From Streptomyces montanisoli (GTDB taxonomy: Bacteria; Actinomycetota; Actinomycetes; Streptomycetales; Streptomycetaceae): a stretch of 64,000 nucleotides of DNA. Shown one piece after another: positions 34,216-43,223 of the stretch. Position 1 is the stretch's first letter. Each line of letters starts with the position of its first letter. The translations under genes and the position numbers were made by a program. The DNA lies in assembly GCF_017813245.1 (NCBI RefSeq), contig NZ_JAGIQL010000008.1, positions 1-64,000 on the forward strand, in the 5' to 3' direction. The notes below the pieces were generated by a model. It saw only the letters and a list, made by a program, of their open reading frames with translations, did no database searches and was not told the origin of the DNA.

Positions 34216-34253
34216 CGCCCGGGGCGCGGACCCCGAGGAAGGCAAGACGCCGC

Positions 34254-37200
34254 ATGCTCCTGCTCCTGTCGACGTCCGACACCGATCTGCTCTCCGCCCG
34301 CGCCGCGAACGCCGACGGCGGACCCGTGCGGTTCCGGTTCGCCAACCCCTCCCGCCTGCCCCTCGACGACCTGCCGGGGCTGCTCGACGGCGCCGACCTC
34401 GTCGTCGTGCGCCTGCTCGGCGGCGTGCGCGCCTGGCAGGACGGGATCGACGCCCTCCGCGCCTGCGGCAAACCCCTCGTCGTGCTGACCGGCGAGCAGG
34501 CGCCCGACGCCCAGCTGATGGAGGCGTCCACCGTCCCGATCGGGATCGCCGCCGAGGCGCACGCCTACCTCGCGCACGGCGGCCCGGCGAACCTGGACCG
34601 GCTGGCGCGGTTCCTCTCCGACACCGTGCTGCTGACGGGCCACGGCTTCGAGCCGCCCGCGCCCGCACCGTCCTGGGGCGTTTTGGAGCGCGCGACCACG
34701 CCCGAAGCCTCGCCCGGCAAGGACGCACCAGACGCACAAAAGGCGGCACCAGACGCACAAAACGCACCACTCATCGCCGTGCTCTACTACCGCGCCCACC
34801 ACATGAGCGGCAACACCGGCTTCGTCGACGCCCTGTGCTCCGCGATCGAGGACGCGGGCGGCCGCGCCCTCCCGCTGTACGTGGCGTCCTTGCGCGCGCC
34901 CGAGCCCGAGATGCTGGACGCGCTGCGCCCGGCGGACGCGCTCGTCACCACCGTCCTCGCGGCCGGCGGCACCCGGCCCGCCGGGGCGTCGGCGGGGGAG
35001 GACGACGAGTCGTGGGACGCGGGCGCGCTCGCCGCGCTCGGCGTGCCGATCCTGCAGGCCCTGTGCCTGACCGGTTCGCGCGCGGACTGGGCGGCCAACG
35101 ACGAGGGCCTGTCGCCGCTGGACGCGGCCGGCCAGATCGCGGTGCCCGAGTTCGACGGGCGGCTGATCACGGTCCCGTTCTCGTTCAAGGAGATCGACGA
35201 GGACGGCCTGCCGTCCTACGTGGCCGACCCGGAGCGCGCGGCGCGCGTCGCCGGCACCGCCGTGCGCCACGCCCGCCTGCGGCACGTGCCCAACGCGGAC
35301 AAGCGCATAGCGCTCGTCCTGTCCGCGTACCCGACGAAGCATTCCCGCATCGGCAACGCCGTCGGGCTCGACACCCCCGCGAGCGCCGTCGCGTTGCTGC
35401 GCCGACTGGTCGCCGAGGGCTACGACTTCGGCGACACCGACGCCATCCCCGGCTTCGCCTCCGGCGACGGCGACGAGCTGATCCGCGCCCTCATCGACGC
35501 GGGCGGCCACGACCAGGAGTGGCTCACCGAGGAGCAGATGGCGCGCAACCCGGTGCGCGTCCCGGCCGCCGACTACCGCCGCTGGTTCGCGCAACTCCCG
35601 TCCGAACTCAGGCAGTCGGTCGAGCACCACTGGGGCGAGGCGCCCGGCGAGATGTTCGTGGACCGTTCCCGTCACCCGGACGGCGACATCGTCCTGGCCG
35701 CCCTGCGCCGCGGCAATCTGCTCGTCCTCATCCAGCCGCCGCGCGGCTTCGGCGAGAACCCCATCGCCATCTACCACGACCCCGACCTGCCGCCCTCGCA
35801 CCACTACCTCGCCGCCTACCGGTGGATCTCCGCGCCACGCGCCGAGGGCGGGTTCGGCGCCGACGCGATGGTTCACCTCGGCAAGCACGGCAACCTGGAG
35901 TGGCTGCCCGGCAAGAACGCGGGCCTGTCCGCCGCCTGCGCGCCCGACGCGGCGCTGGGCGACCTGCCGCTCGTCTACCCGTTCCTCGTCAACGACCCGG
36001 GCGAGGGCACGCAGGCCAAGCGGCGCGCGCACGCCACGCTGATCGACCACCTCGTCCCGCCCATGGCGCGCGCCGAGTCATACGGCGACATCGCACGCCT
36101 GGAGCAACTCCTCGACGAGCACGCGCAGATCGCCGCCATGGACCCGGCGAAGCTGCCCGCGGTCCGCGCGCAGATCTGGACGCTGATCCAGGCCGCGAAG
36201 CTCGATCACGACCTCGGGCTCGACGGCGATCAGCGCCCCGACGACGAGGGGTTCGACGAGTTCGTGCTCCATGTGGACGGCTGGCTGTGCGAGATCAAGG
36301 ACGCGCAGATCCGCGACGGCCTGCACGTGCTGGGCGCCGCGCCCACCGGCGAGGCCCGCGTCAACCTCGTACTGGCCGTCCTGCGCGCCCGGCAGATCTG
36401 GGGCGGTACGCGGTCGCTGCCAGGACTGCGCGAGGCGCTCGGCCTCGACGAGTCGGCGGCCACGCGCACGGCGGCCGACGACATCGAGGCGCGGGCGCGT
36501 GCCCTGGTCCAGGCGATGGAGGACGCGGACTGGGCGCCGTCCGCCGTGGCCGGGGTCGCGGCGGGCGAGCCGGAGGGGGTGGCCGCCATCCTCACGTTCG
36601 CCGCGCAGGAGGTCGTGCCGCGCCTCGCCGGGACGACGGACGAGATCGACCACACGGTCCTCGCGCTGAACGGCGGCTTCGTGCCGGCGGGCCCGTCCGG
36701 ATCGCCGCTGCGCGGCCTCGTCAACGTCCTCCCGACGGGCCGCAACTTCTACTCCGTCGACCCGAAGGCCGTGCCGAGCCGACTGGCCTGGGAGACGGGC
36801 CAGGCGCTCGCCGAGTCCCTGCTGACGCGCTATCGCGACGACAACGGCGCGTGGCCCGACTCCGTCGGCCTCTCCCTGTGGGGGACGAGCGCCATGCGCA
36901 CGGCGGGCGACGACATCGCGGAGGCGCTCGCGCTGCTCGGCGTGCGCCCGGTGTGGGACGACGCGTCGCGGCGCGTGACGGGCCTCGAACCGATCGCCCG
37001 CGACGAGCTCGGCCGCCCCAGGATCGACGTCACCCTGCGCATCAGCGGCTTCTTCCGCGACGCGTTCCCCCACGCGATCGGCCTGCTGGACGACGCGGTG
37101 CGGCTGGCCGCGTCCCTGGACGAACCGGCGGACGACAACCGCGTACGGGCCCACGCGCGCGCCGACATGGCGGCGGGCGCGGACGAACGCACCGCCACCA

Positions 37201-37925
37201 CCCGCATCTTCGGCTCCCGCCCCGGCACGTACGGCGCGGGGCTGCTCCAGCTCATCGACAGCCGCGACTGGCGCACCGACGCCGACCTCGCCGAGGTCTA
37301 CACGGCGTGGGGCGGCTACGCGTACGGGCGCGGGCTCGAAGGGCGGGCGGCGCGCGAGGAGATGGAGTCCGCGTACCGGAGGATCGCGGTCGCGGCGAAG
37401 AACACCGACACGCGCGAGCACGACATCGCCGACTCGGACGACTACTACCAGTACCACGGCGGCATGGTCGCCACGGTCCGCGCGCTGAAGGGCACGGCAC
37501 CCGAGGCGTACGTGGGCGACTCGACGCGCCCGGAGACCGTCCGCACGCGCACGCTGGTGGAGGAGACGTCCCGGGTGTTCCGCGCGCGGGTCGTCAACCC
37601 GCGCTGGATCGAGGCGATGCGGCGCCACGGCTACAAGGGCGCGTTCGAACTCGCCGCGACCGTGGACTACTTGTTCGGCTACGACGCGACGACGGGTGTG
37701 GTCGCCGACTGGATGTACGACAAGCTGACGGAGACGTACGTACTCGACGAGCAGAACCGCGAGTTCCTCCAGCAGGCCAACCCGTGGGCCCTGCACGGCA
37801 TGGCGGAACGCCTCCTGGAGGCGGAGTCCCGCGGCATGTGGGCGAAGCCGGACCCGCGCGTGCTCGCGGAGCTGCGGCAGGTCTTCCTGGAGACGGAGGG
37901 CGACCTGGAGTCGGACGAGGCCTAG
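34254..37925 (+). CDS. cobN: Cobaltochelatase large subunit CobN
   Basis: A 1223-residue CobN/ChlH-type subunit inserting Co2+ into hydrogenobyrinate a,c-diamide, working with CobS/CobT or ChlD/ChlI-type ATPases encoded elsewhere. It begins MLLLLSTSDTDLLSARA. The ChlH/CobN domain has IAVLYYRAHHMSGNTGF (about 180-196), MVHLGKHGNLEWLPGKN (about 540-556), PTGRNFYSVDPKAVPS (about 826-841) and a C-terminal TVDYLFGYDATT. Residues about 145-178 are a variable low-complexity insert. It is controlled by the upstream riboswitch. Its TAG shares a CTAG tetranucleotide with the stop of the convergent peptidase gene. Confidence 0.95.
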   Translation: MLLLLSTSDTDLLSARAANADGGPVRFRFANPSRLPLDDLPGLLDGADLVVVRLLGGVRAWQDGIDALRACGKPLVVLTGEQAPDAQLMEASTVPIGIAAEAHAYLAHGGPANLDRLARFLSDTVLLTGHGFEPPAPAPSWGVLERATTPEASPGKDAPDAQKAAPDAQNAPLIAVLYYRAHHMSGNTGFVDALCSAIEDAGGRALPLYVASLRAPEPEMLDALRPADALVTTVLAAGGTRPAGASAGEDDESWDAGALAALGVPILQALCLTGSRADWAANDEGLSPLDAAGQIAVPEFDGRLITVPFSFKEIDEDGLPSYVADPERAARVAGTAVRHARLRHVPNADKRIALVLSAYPTKHSRIGNAVGLDTPASAVALLRRLVAEGYDFGDTDAIPGFASGDGDELIRALIDAGGHDQEWLTEEQMARNPVRVPAADYRRWFAQLPSELRQSVEHHWGEAPGEMFVDRSRHPDGDIVLAALRRGNLLVLIQPPRGFGENPIAIYHDPDLPPSHHYLAAYRWISAPRAEGGFGADAMVHLGKHGNLEWLPGKNAGLSAACAPDAALGDLPLVYPFLVNDPGEGTQAKRRAHATLIDHLVPPMARAESYGDIARLEQLLDEHAQIAAMDPAKLPAVRAQIWTLIQAAKLDHDLGLDGDQRPDDEGFDEFVLHVDGWLCEIKDAQIRDGLHVLGAAPTGEARVNLVLAVLRARQIWGGTRSLPGLREALGLDESAATRTAADDIEARARALVQAMEDADWAPSAVAGVAAGEPEGVAAILTFAAQEVVPRLAGTTDEIDHTVLALNGGFVPAGPSGSPLRGLVNVLPTGRNFYSVDPKAVPSRLAWETGQALAESLLTRYRDDNGAWPDSVGLSLWGTSAMRTAGDDIAEALALLGVRPVWDDASRRVTGLEPIARDELGRPRIDVTLRISGFFRDAFPHAIGLLDDAVRLAASLDEPADDNRVRAHARADMAAGADERTATTRIFGSRPGTYGAGLLQLIDSRDWRTDADLAEVYTAWGGYAYGRGLEGRAAREEMESAYRRIAVAAKNTDTREHDIADSDDYYQYHGGMVATVRALKGTAPEAYVGDSTRPETVRTRTLVEETSRVFRARVVNPRWIEAMRRHGYKGAFELAATVDYLFGYDATTGVVADWMYDKLTETYVLDEQNREFLQQANPWALHGMAERLLEAESRGMWAKPDPRVLAELRQVFLETEGDLESDEA

Positions 37926-40069
37926 CGGGTACTTCCGGCGTCCAAGTTGCGCAGCAGGAACTCCAGTTGGTGCTCCAGCATCCGGGCGAACGTGTCGCCG
38001 GCCGATGCGGCGTGCGTCGTCCCGCTCAGTGGCAGCACCTCGTGCGGTTTCCCGGCGGCCAGCAGCGCGGCGGACAGCCGCAGCGTGCCGGCCACGAAGA
38101 CGTTGTCGTCCGCGAGACCGTGCACCAGCAGGAGCGGGCGGCGGAGCTTCGGGGCATCGGCGAGCAGTGACGACGTCTCGTAGTGCTCCGGGTAGCGGTC
38201 GGGCGAACCGAGGTAGCGCTCCTTCCAGCAGGCGTCGTACAGCCGCTGGTCGGTGACCGGGGCGCCCGCCACCGCGGCGTGGAAGACGTCGGGCCGGCGC
38301 AGCACCGCGGCGGCGGCCAGCGTCCCGCTGAACGACCAGCCGCGGATGGCGACCCGGCCGAGGTCGAGCTCCGGGCGCCGCTCGGCGGTCGCGTGCAGGG
38401 CGGCGACCTGGTCGGCCAGGGCCGGGCCGACCAGGTCACCGTGGATCTCCTTCTCCCAGCGCGGCCCGCGCCCCGGCGTTCCGGCGCCGTCCGCCACCAG
38501 CACCGCGAAGCCCTGTTCCGCGAACCACTGCGAGACGAAGTCGTGACCGCTCTGCTCGGCCAGCACCTTCTGCAACGCGGGGCCGCCGTAGGGGTCGAGG
38601 AGCACCGGCAGCGGTGCGTCGCCTGGCCGGTGCCAGGACGGCAGGAAGAGGTGCGTGCGCAGGGCGCGCGGCCCGACGGCGGCGGACTCGACGCGCAGTT
38701 CGAGCAGGGGCCGCTGGGCGTGCGAGACGATCTCGACGGGCGCGGCGGCGGTGTAGTCCGCCCGAGGTCGGCCGTTGTGTCCGGCCGCCTGCCGGTGCAC
38801 GGAGGTACGCGAGCCCGGCAGGTCCGGCGTGCGGGCGGTGTGCACGAGCGTGCCGCCGCCGAACACACCGGAGTGCACCCCCGGCTGCTCGGTCAGTCGG
38901 CGAACGCCCTGTTCAGGGCGGTAGCTCCACAGGTGGCGCTCGGTGGGCTCCTCGGCGGCCACGAAGAACACCGTCTCGCCGTCCACCGCGAGCACCTCGT
39001 GCAACTGCAATCCGTCAGGCGTCACCGGCGCGCCCCCGACGCTCAAGTGCCGGGTGGCGCCCCGGTCGAGGGTGTCGACCAGCAGGCCGGTGGCCATGCG
39101 CGCGGGCACCCCCGGCACCAGCAACTCCACCCAGCGCTCGTCCTGCCGCTCGGCCAGCAGGCGGGTCGTACCGTCCACCGGATCGACGGCCAGCACCTTG
39201 AGCGTGCGCTGGTCGCGGCTGAGCACGGCGGCGAACGGGCCGTGCTCGTCCCAGCCGGCCACCGGCACGTACTCGAACGCGTCGCGGTCCCACCGCACTT
39301 GCTGCCGTTTGCCCGCCAGGTCCGCGATCCAGAGTGTGACCTCGGCGTTGGCGGTACCGACTTGCGGATAGCGCATGGCGCGCGGTGGCTTGGCAGGGTC
39401 GGCCGGTTCGGAGAGGTACCGGAGCTGAACCTCGCGGTTGTCCACCCGGGTGGCCAGCAGCCGGTCCCCGTCCGGCGCCCACCAGTACGCACGGTGGCGT
39501 CCCATCGACTCGCTCGCCGCGTGCTCGGGCAGGCCGAAGAAGACGTCGGGACCCTCCGCCGGGTCCGGCGTGGCGACCGTCCGATCGCCGCCGCCGTCGG
39601 CGCCGATCACCCGGAGCGCGCCGCCGGAGACGTAGGCGACGTGCCGGCCGTCCGGGGACGGGCGCGGGTCCACCACCGGCTGCCGAGCGGGCAGCTCCCG
39701 GAGGGCGCCTGAGCCGGTCTCCACCACCCACAGCCGACCGGAGAGCGCGAAGACGGCCAGCCGGGTGGCCGTGTCGGTGGCGTAGTCGGTGATCCCGGCG
39801 GCCTGCTGCCGTGCGCGCTCGCGCCGGACGCGCTCCTCCTCCGGCACCTCGTCGGCCGCGCCGCCCAGCAGTTCGGCGGGGTCGGCCAGCAGCCGCTCCT
39901 CACCGGTCGCCACGTCGAGCACCCACAGGCACCCGACCGGATCGTCCCCCGCCCGGCTCCGCACGAACAGAACGGCGTCACCGTCCGGCGCCACGGTGAA
40001 CCGGGCAGGCGCGCCGAGGGTGTAGCGGCGGGTGCGGGTGAACTGTCGGGGAAGGTCGGAAGTCGGCAT
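37922..40069 (-). CDS. S9 family prolyl oligopeptidase (DPP IV type)
   Basis: A 715-residue S9 peptidase. The DPP-IV-like beta-propeller (about 15-480) precedes the alpha/beta-hydrolase domain. The catalytic triad is visible: Ser579 in GWSFSG, the Asp in HGLADDN, and the His in GTTHA near the C-terminus. DPYGGPALQKV marks the fold start. No signal peptide is seen, so it is probably cytosolic and acts on short peptides, perhaps X-Pro. The ATG at 40069 (MPTSDLPRQFTRTRRYTLG) matches the family N-terminus. It is monocistronic and convergent with cobN. Confidence 0.9.
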   Translation of the reverse strand: MPTSDLPRQFTRTRRYTLGAPARFTVAPDGDAVLFVRSRAGDDPVGCLWVLDVATGEERLLADPAELLGGAADEVPEEERVRRERARQQAAGITDYATDTATRLAVFALSGRLWVVETGSGALRELPARQPVVDPRPSPDGRHVAYVSGGALRVIGADGGGDRTVATPDPAEGPDVFFGLPEHAASESMGRHRAYWWAPDGDRLLATRVDNREVQLRYLSEPADPAKPPRAMRYPQVGTANAEVTLWIADLAGKRQQVRWDRDAFEYVPVAGWDEHGPFAAVLSRDQRTLKVLAVDPVDGTTRLLAERQDERWVELLVPGVPARMATGLLVDTLDRGATRHLSVGGAPVTPDGLQLHEVLAVDGETVFFVAAEEPTERHLWSYRPEQGVRRLTEQPGVHSGVFGGGTLVHTARTPDLPGSRTSVHRQAAGHNGRPRADYTAAAPVEIVSHAQRPLLELRVESAAVGPRALRTHLFLPSWHRPGDAPLPVLLDPYGGPALQKVLAEQSGHDFVSQWFAEQGFAVLVADGAGTPGRGPRWEKEIHGDLVGPALADQVAALHATAERRPELDLGRVAIRGWSFSGTLAAAAVLRRPDVFHAAVAGAPVTDQRLYDACWKERYLGSPDRYPEHYETSSLLADAPKLRRPLLLVHGLADDNVFVAGTLRLSAALLAAGKPHEVLPLSGTTHAASAGDTFARMLEHQLEFLLRNLDAGSTR

Positions 40070-40146
40070 GCCCGACACTGTGACACCCGCGCGAGGCGGC
40101 GGCGCCGCATTTTCCGGCGCCCACCTGACGCGGCCGCCGGCTCCGC

Positions 40147-41349
40147 TCAACTCAGAGAGACGTCCCTGACGAACACGAGCCCGTCGCACATGGCCAAGTG
40201 GTCCGGATCGAGGGGCGCGTAGCCGAACCACGGAGACTCGCGGTGCGCGGGCCGCATGTCGGCGACAACGCCGGCGAGTTGGGGCACGTCGACGAGACAG
40301 CGGTCCCGCGGCAGCGCGTACAGGAGGCCCTCGACGGTGTCAGGGGGCGGGGCGTCCACGCCTCGGTGCGTGATCGTGCCGAGGGCCGTAGCGAGGAATG
40401 CGTACTCCTTGCCCAGGCGCGCGCTCACCAGCGCGCCGGCGCTCCACCACTCCACCGGCCCTTGCCACATCCGCATCGAGCTCTTGGGCCGCTGGAGATG
40501 GCCGTTGTGCGCGTGGACGAGTGCCGGGCCCCGTTCGGCGAGGGCGAGGAGGTTGGCGGCCATCATCGCGTCGCGCACACCGAGCAGCCGCGCCATGCGG
40601 GCGGGTGAGGCGTCGGCCATCCAGTGGTGGTAGCGCAGCAGGCCGGTGGCAGTGCGCCCGTACAGGCGCGCACGGTCCCAGTCGTCCCGCGACGTCGTCG
40701 CGATCAGGTGCGGGGTCTGCTCGTCGAGCAGCGCCACGAGGTCGTCGGCGATCAGCCGCAGCCGAGCGGCGTCGGCCGACTGACCCACGGACCGGGCGGG
40801 GTCCGTCATCGCGGCGGGATCGGTCCACCGGTCGTCGGCGCCGAGCAGTTGGTCGAGCGCTTCCGGGGAACAGGGGAGCAGGTGCTGGTCCACCAGCGCC
40901 GAAAGACAGCGGTGGAGCGCGGTGAGGGCCTGCCGGGGGCTCGCGGCGCCGGTGATCTCCAGCGGGCCGTCGACACCGGCGAAACGCAGCCGGTCGGACC
41001 CGGTCCGTCCCTCGTTGAACGCGCGCATCCAGCGCACGAGTTCACGGTTGGCGGCGGAGGCGCCCCAGCCGTGGCTGAAACCGTGGGCCATGACGTCGTC
41101 GAGGGTGGACGTGCCGGCGGTGACGTAGTCGTCGACGACCAGCCCCCTCATGCAGTCGCTCTCGACCGCGATCGTCCGGTAGCCCTCCTGCTCGACGAGG
41201 AGCCGGAACAACTCGTTGCGCAGGTCGAGCAGAGCGTCCTCGCCGTGGGTGGGCTCACCAAGGGCGAGGAGCGAGGGTCGGCGGGGGAGCAGTTCCATGA
41301 CGGCGGAGGCCTCGACGGAACGGACGGCGTCCTTGATGTCAGTAGCCAT
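40147..41349 (-). CDS. Erythromycin esterase-like hydrolase
   Basis: A 400-residue Ere-type protein. Motifs: LLALGEPTHGEDALLDLRNE (about 30-49), GYRTIAVESDC (about 55-65), FSHGWGASAANRELVRWM, and ALVHAHNGHLQR (about 257-268) with the proposed catalytic His. Ere enzymes hydrolyse the macrolactone of erythromycin; many actinobacterial relatives have unknown substrates. Start: ATG 41349. In-frame codons upstream to 41409 are open but would run through the palindrome at 41353-41370 and overlap the divergent regulator. Control by the adjacent double-MerR protein is likely. Confidence 0.85.
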   Translation of the reverse strand: MATDIKDAVRSVEASAVMELLPRRPSLLALGEPTHGEDALLDLRNELFRLLVEQEGYRTIAVESDCMRGLVVDDYVTAGTSTLDDVMAHGFSHGWGASAANRELVRWMRAFNEGRTGSDRLRFAGVDGPLEITGAASPRQALTALHRCLSALVDQHLLPCSPEALDQLLGADDRWTDPAAMTDPARSVGQSADAARLRLIADDLVALLDEQTPHLIATTSRDDWDRARLYGRTATGLLRYHHWMADASPARMARLLGVRDAMMAANLLALAERGPALVHAHNGHLQRPKSSMRMWQGPVEWWSAGALVSARLGKEYAFLATALGTITHRGVDAPPPDTVEGLLYALPRDRCLVDVPQLAGVVADMRPAHRESPWFGYAPLDPDHLAMCDGLVFVRDVSLS

Positions 41350-41352
41350 GGA

Positions 41353-41370
41353 TTCAACCGTATCGTTGAA
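41353..41370. promoter_or_regulatory. Palindrome in the esterase/regulator divergent promoter
   Basis: TTCAAC (41353-41358) and GTTGAA (41365-41370) form a perfect 6-6-6 dyad 3 bp from the esterase start and 37 bp from the regulator start. It is probably the binding site of the MerR-type regulator. Confidence 0.6.
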
Positions 41371-41407
41371 CTCTCGATGGAAACTTTCCCTCACCAAGGC
41401 CGGTTGC

Positions 41408-42133
41408 ATGACCCGAAAGCTTCAAACCCTTGAGCATCTGAGGCCGATCGACCTGGCGCGCGGGCACGGCCTGTCCACGCAGGCGGTCAGGAACTACGAG
41501 GAGGCCGGCATCCTCCCGGCCGCCGACCGCACACCGCACGGCTACCGCACCTACACGCCGTCGCACGCGGCAGCCCTGCGCGCGTTCCTCGCCCTGCTGC
41601 CGGGCCACGGCCACCGGACGGCGGCGTCGATCATGCGGGCCGTGAACGAGGGAACGCCCGACACGGCGTTCCGCCTCGTCGACGAGAGCCACGCCCAGCT
41701 CCTCGACGACCGCCGGACCCTCCAGGCGGTGGAAAGAGCCCTCCACGACCTGGACCCCACGGCGGCGACCGGGCCCGCGCCCGGCGCGAACGAGAGGTTC
41801 ATCGGACCGCTCGCCGCCCACCTGGGCATCCGTCCTGCGACCCTGCGCAAGTGGGAGCGCGCCGGCCTGGTGAGCCCGCGCCGGGACCCGAGGACCGGGT
41901 ACCGCGTCTACACCGAGGCCGACGTGCGGGATGCCCGCCTGGCCCACCAGCTCAGGCGCGGCGGCTACCTGCTGGACCAGATCGCCCCGCTGATCGCCCA
42001 GGTACGCTCCGCCGGCGGCCTCGACCCGCTGGAGGCCACGCTCTCGGCCTGGCACGATCGGCTGTCCGCCCGCGGCCGGGCGATGCTGATGGGGGCGGTC
42101 GAGCTGGAGGCGTACTTGCGCGAGCGCGGATGA
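41408..42133 (+). CDS. Tandem double-MerR regulator (TioE-like)
   Basis: A 241-residue regulator with two MerR-type HTH units in one chain: residues about 8-50 (IDLARGHGLSTQAVRNYEEAGILP..GYRTYT) and about 135-180 (IGPLAAHLGIRPATLRKWERAGLVSP..GYRVYTEAD). They are joined by a helical linker. Normal MerR proteins dimerise through one HTH per chain; two per chain suggests a pseudo-dimer or a distinct operator geometry. No cysteines for metal binding. It is divergent from the erythromycin-esterase-like gene with a palindrome between, so it probably controls that gene and itself. Confidence 0.85.
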   Translation: MTRKLQTLEHLRPIDLARGHGLSTQAVRNYEEAGILPAADRTPHGYRTYTPSHAAALRAFLALLPGHGHRTAASIMRAVNEGTPDTAFRLVDESHAQLLDDRRTLQAVERALHDLDPTAATGPAPGANERFIGPLAAHLGIRPATLRKWERAGLVSPRRDPRTGYRVYTEADVRDARLAHQLRRGGYLLDQIAPLIAQVRSAGGLDPLEATLSAWHDRLSARGRAMLMGAVELEAYLRERG

Positions 42134-42188
42134 GAAGGGGCCGGCCCGCCTGCCGGGCGCGAGCCGCTCACGCCCTCGCCGGGGCTTC

Positions 42189-42223
42189 GCGGCGGCCCCT
42201 CACTCTCCGGCCCCTCACTCTCC
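42189..42223. repeat. Short tandem repeat downstream of the double-MerR gene
   Basis: Two direct copies of about 16 bp (GGCCCCTCACTCTCCG-like) lie between the double-MerR and DinB genes, the second running into the 3' end of the DinB gene. Confidence 0.55.
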
Positions 42224-42748
42224 GGTCCGCCCATCGACGAGCTCACGCGCGATGTCGAGTTGACCGACGTGGCGTGCGTATTCCTGAAGCAGATGGAAGA
42301 GGATCCTTCCGAGGGTCGGCGCCTCTTCGGGAGTCCGGAAGCGGCCGCCCGTGCGGGCCGGCTCGGTCAAAGGGGCATCGGCTGAGAGCGCCCTCGACTT
42401 GGCGACTTCGGCCAGGTAACCGTCCAGGACCTCCGTGGTGGGTCGGCTCACCGGCACGCTCCACTCGGCCTCGTCACCGCCGGGCGGGTAGGCGAGGACG
42501 TCCTCGGCGGCAAATCCCCACCGCATCCAGCGCCGTTCGACCCAACCGAGGTGCTGTACCAGGCCAAGCGGCGACCAACCCAGTGGCTGAACCGGAGCGC
42601 GGAGCTGCTCGTCGGAGAGTCCGTCGATCTTTCGCATCAGAGCCTGGCGATACCAGTGGAGATAGCCCAGGAGAAGTTCTCTCGGGTCGGAGACCTTGAC
42701 TCCGGGGCCTTCGAGGAGGGCGGGAACCTGCTCCGATGGCGTCTGCAT
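42215..42748 (-). CDS. DinB/DUF664 family protein
   Basis: A 177-residue four-helix DinB-superfamily (DUF664) protein. Signatures: ELLLGYLHWYRQALMRKIDGLSDEQLRAPV, LGLVQHLGWVERRWMRWGF with a metal-ligand His, and ILFHLLQEYARHVGQLDIARELVDG with two more His. It probably binds a divalent metal; such proteins are predicted thiol-dependent enzymes. A remote relative lies at 57669-58217. Monocistronic. Confidence 0.87.
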   Translation of the reverse strand: MQTPSEQVPALLEGPGVKVSDPRELLLGYLHWYRQALMRKIDGLSDEQLRAPVQPLGWSPLGLVQHLGWVERRWMRWGFAAEDVLAYPPGGDEAEWSVPVSRPTTEVLDGYLAEVAKSRALSADAPLTEPARTGGRFRTPEEAPTLGRILFHLLQEYARHVGQLDIARELVDGRTGE

Positions 42749-42934
42749 TCCTCGACGGTAGTGCAGGTACCCGGCGCCGCGGCCGGGTGACGCCGCACAT
42801 CGTCAGCCCGTTGTCCCGGCCTCCGGTCCGCAGGCCCGCACATACGTCGACGCGATCACCGGTCACCTGGACCGTTCAGCGACTGACAGGCGCTGAGGGG
42901 CGGCCACGCCGATCCGGCGTGCCGGCACGGGGGT

Positions 42935-42952
42935 GTATACGTGAACGTATAC
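42935..42952 (+). promoter_or_regulatory. Antitoxin operator overlapping a leaderless promoter
   Basis: A perfect dyad GTATACGT-GA-ACGTATAC. A -10 hexamer TATACT (42948-42953) lies inside its right arm, and the ATG follows 6 nt later, so the transcript is probably leaderless and repressor binding would block RNA polymerase. Confidence 0.7.
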
Positions 42953-42959
42953 TCGCATC

Positions 42960-43223
42960 ATGTCTGACGCCATGATCCGTGTGTCCGCCGAGGTCCGCGA
43001 CCGTCTTGCCGTGCTCGCGGAATCCAGAGGAACGTCGATCCGTGCCCTGGTGCGGGAGTTCGCCGAGTCGACCCTGACCGATGAGGAGAGGCGGGAGCGG
43101 GCGGAGCGGTCCCGTGCCTACCTGGCCGAGCATTTCGGCGTCGAGGTAACCGACGAGGAGAGTGCGGCGATGGGCGTGAAGCTCCGTGAGGCGTTCGCCC
43201 GGCAGCAGGGCCGCGCCGCGTGA
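42960..43223 (+). CDS. RHH-type antitoxin
   Basis: An 87-residue antitoxin, MSDAMIRVSAEVRDRLAVLAESRGTS..., with an N-terminal ribbon-helix-helix DNA-binding fold (about 4-48) and an acidic helical tail that would embrace the toxin. The ATG at 42960 is 6 nt after TATACT and has no SD, consistent with leaderless translation. Its TGA overlaps the toxin's GTG by 4 nt. It probably binds the palindrome at 42935-42952 to repress the operon. Confidence 0.82.
   Translation: MSDAMIRVSAEVRDRLAVLAESRGTSIRALVREFAESTLTDEERRERAERSRAYLAEHFGVEVTDEESAAMGVKLREAFARQQGRAA

Noticed and set aside
32591-38170. A 1859-codon plus-strand open frame across cobH, cobG and cobN
   Set aside because: It is the shadow of cobN and of the minus-strand cob genes in another frame. 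It is Arg/Pro/Ala-rich without domains, while the real genes in this interval carry clear CobG, CobH and CobN motifs.
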